64,000 nucleotides of DNA from Planctomyces sp. SH-PL62 (lineage in GTDB: Bacteria > Planctomycetota > Planctomycetia > Isosphaerales > Isosphaeraceae). Each line of letters begins with the position of its first letter. The stretch's first letter is position 1. The notes beneath the pieces are model-generated. The model made no database searches, had not been told where the DNA came from, and saw only the letters and a list, made by a program, of their open reading frames with translations. Of the stretch, positions 63,411-64,000 are shown one piece after another. The position numbers and the translations under genes were made by a program. The DNA lies in NCBI RefSeq assembly GCF_001610895.1, contig NZ_CP011273.1, forward strand, positions 1,240,001 to 1,304,000, written 5' to 3'.

Positions 63411-64000
63411 TCACCCGGGGACGGCCGCCGGTTTCGCTTCCGGTTGGATCAGGTCGGGATCGAGCCCGGCCTGATCGTCCCCCGCTCGCTCGTTTGCAGA
63501 CCGGGCCCGCCGCACGGCCTTCGTGTACAGCATGTTGAACACGAAGGTGAAGAGTAGCGACAGGGTGATCGCGACGGTGGCCGGGCCGGAACCGGCGTCG
63601 TTTTCGAAGGCCCCCGAGGCGGCGATGATCCCGACCAGGGGCGTCGCCGAGAAGATCATCGCGGGCCGGGCGTCCCCGTTCATCACGTTGCCGATCGACA
63701 CGATCGTGATCACGCCCAGGATCAGCGGCAGGACCCAGGCCACGAACAGGAAGAGGCCGAAGTAGTTCGAGGCGCGGCGGCCGAACCGGATCAGGAAATA
63801 CTGGCAAGCCAGCCCGAAGTAGGCGACGACCAGGACGCCGTTCGCCACCGCCAGCGGGAATCCGCCTCGGGTCGGGACGTTGCGCGCGGCCGTCTCGGAA
63901 ACCGTGGTGCCCAGGATCGACCCCGCGACCAGCAACACGCCGCAGATCGCGACCAGGATCGGGCGGTTGGGGGCGAAATCGCTCCAGACCGAGGGACGCG
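63411..64000 (-). CDS. Integral membrane protein, 5' part cut by window edge
   Basis: The minus-strand frame is open from the window edge to a stop at 63411 (at least 196 residues, reading from 'SVWSDFAPNRPILVAICGV'). Five hydrophobic segments are visible ('ILVAICGVLLVAGSILG', 'AVANGVLVVAYFGLACQYF', 'NYFGLFLFVAWVLPLILGV', 'AMIFSATPLVGIIAASG', 'TVAITLSLLFTFVFNMLY'), then a basic cytoplasmic tail. I cannot name the family. A GTG at 63938 is a possible internal start but the frame clearly continues beyond the edge. It is convergent with the TlpA-like gene. Confidence 0.72.
   Translation of the reverse strand, partial: RPSVWSDFAPNRPILVAICGVLLVAGSILGTTVSETAARNVPTRGGFPLAVANGVLVVAYFGLACQYFLIRFGRRASNYFGLFLFVAWVLPLILGVITIVSIGNVMNGDARPAMIFSATPLVGIIAASGAFENDAGSGPATVAITLSLLFTFVFNMLYTKAVRRARSANERAGDDQAGLDPDLIQPEAKPAAVPG

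Overview
The window is high-GC DNA (many runs of G/C, third codon positions almost all G or C) that looks like a chromosome fragment of a planctomycete, most likely of the Isosphaeraceae (Paludisphaera/Singulisphaera/Aquisphaera type). The basis is gene content: two ECF sigma factors with long membrane-anchored tails, a secreted protein starting with a planctomycete-type 'LESLEGRLLLS' segment, twin-arginine Gfo/Idh/MocA and sugar-isomerase-like exported proteins, a ceramidase-like and an apiosidase-like (DUF4038) exported hydrolase, and a Rieske/cytochrome b-c module. This is inference from families, not a database match.

Layout. 0-7 kb: partial NtrC-type regulator, an HtrA-like protein that has lost its catalytic triad, a secreted Gly/Met-rich protein whose C-terminal half lies in the -1 frame after an A9 run, a small frameshifted gene and a membrane-anchored hypothetical. 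7-13.5 kb: LegB-like dehydratase, NrnA-like DHH phosphoesterase, Rieske protein plus cytochrome b fused to two haem-c sites, and a C26-type amidotransferase lacking its nucleophile. 13.6-18.5 kb: a compact exporter operon (HlyD-like adaptor, two FtsX-like permeases, an ATPase fused to a cyclic-nucleotide-binding domain). 18.5-33 kb: exported hydrolases, thiC, a heparinase-II/III-like protein, a frameshifted parvulin lipoprotein, a Gfo/Idh/MocA oxidoreductase, an orphan substrate-binding protein, then repeat-filled intergenic DNA. 33-43.5 kb: an ECF sigma factor divergent from a double-thioredoxin protein, mfd, a degenerate receiver protein divergent from a second ECF sigma factor, and a PfkB kinase. 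43.7-53 kb: beta-helix protein, a complete IS4-type element inserted in a REP-like palindrome, an OPA-type transporter coupled to a hotdog thioesterase, AI-2E-type permease, methyltransferase, sugar-isomerase-like protein. 53-56 kb: a lower-GC island with an Imm8-like immunity gene and a frameshifted DUF7691-like gene, bracketed by three copies of a 26-bp palindrome. 56-64 kb: FHA protein, secreted helical protein, glmS divergent from an epimerase, glycosyltransferase, thioredoxin-fold protein with one active-site Cys missing, and a partial membrane protein.

Themes. (1) One STN-like domain occurs three times: on the secreted Gly/Met protein and on the tails of both ECF sigma factors, suggesting sigma factors that carry their own extracytoplasmic sensor. 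(2) Several enzymes are catalytically dead or altered (HtrA-like, C26-like, TlpA-like). (3) Four genes are broken exactly at homopolymer runs (A9, C7, C6, C8); this may be assembly error, and must be settled before the A9 site is read as programmed frameshifting.
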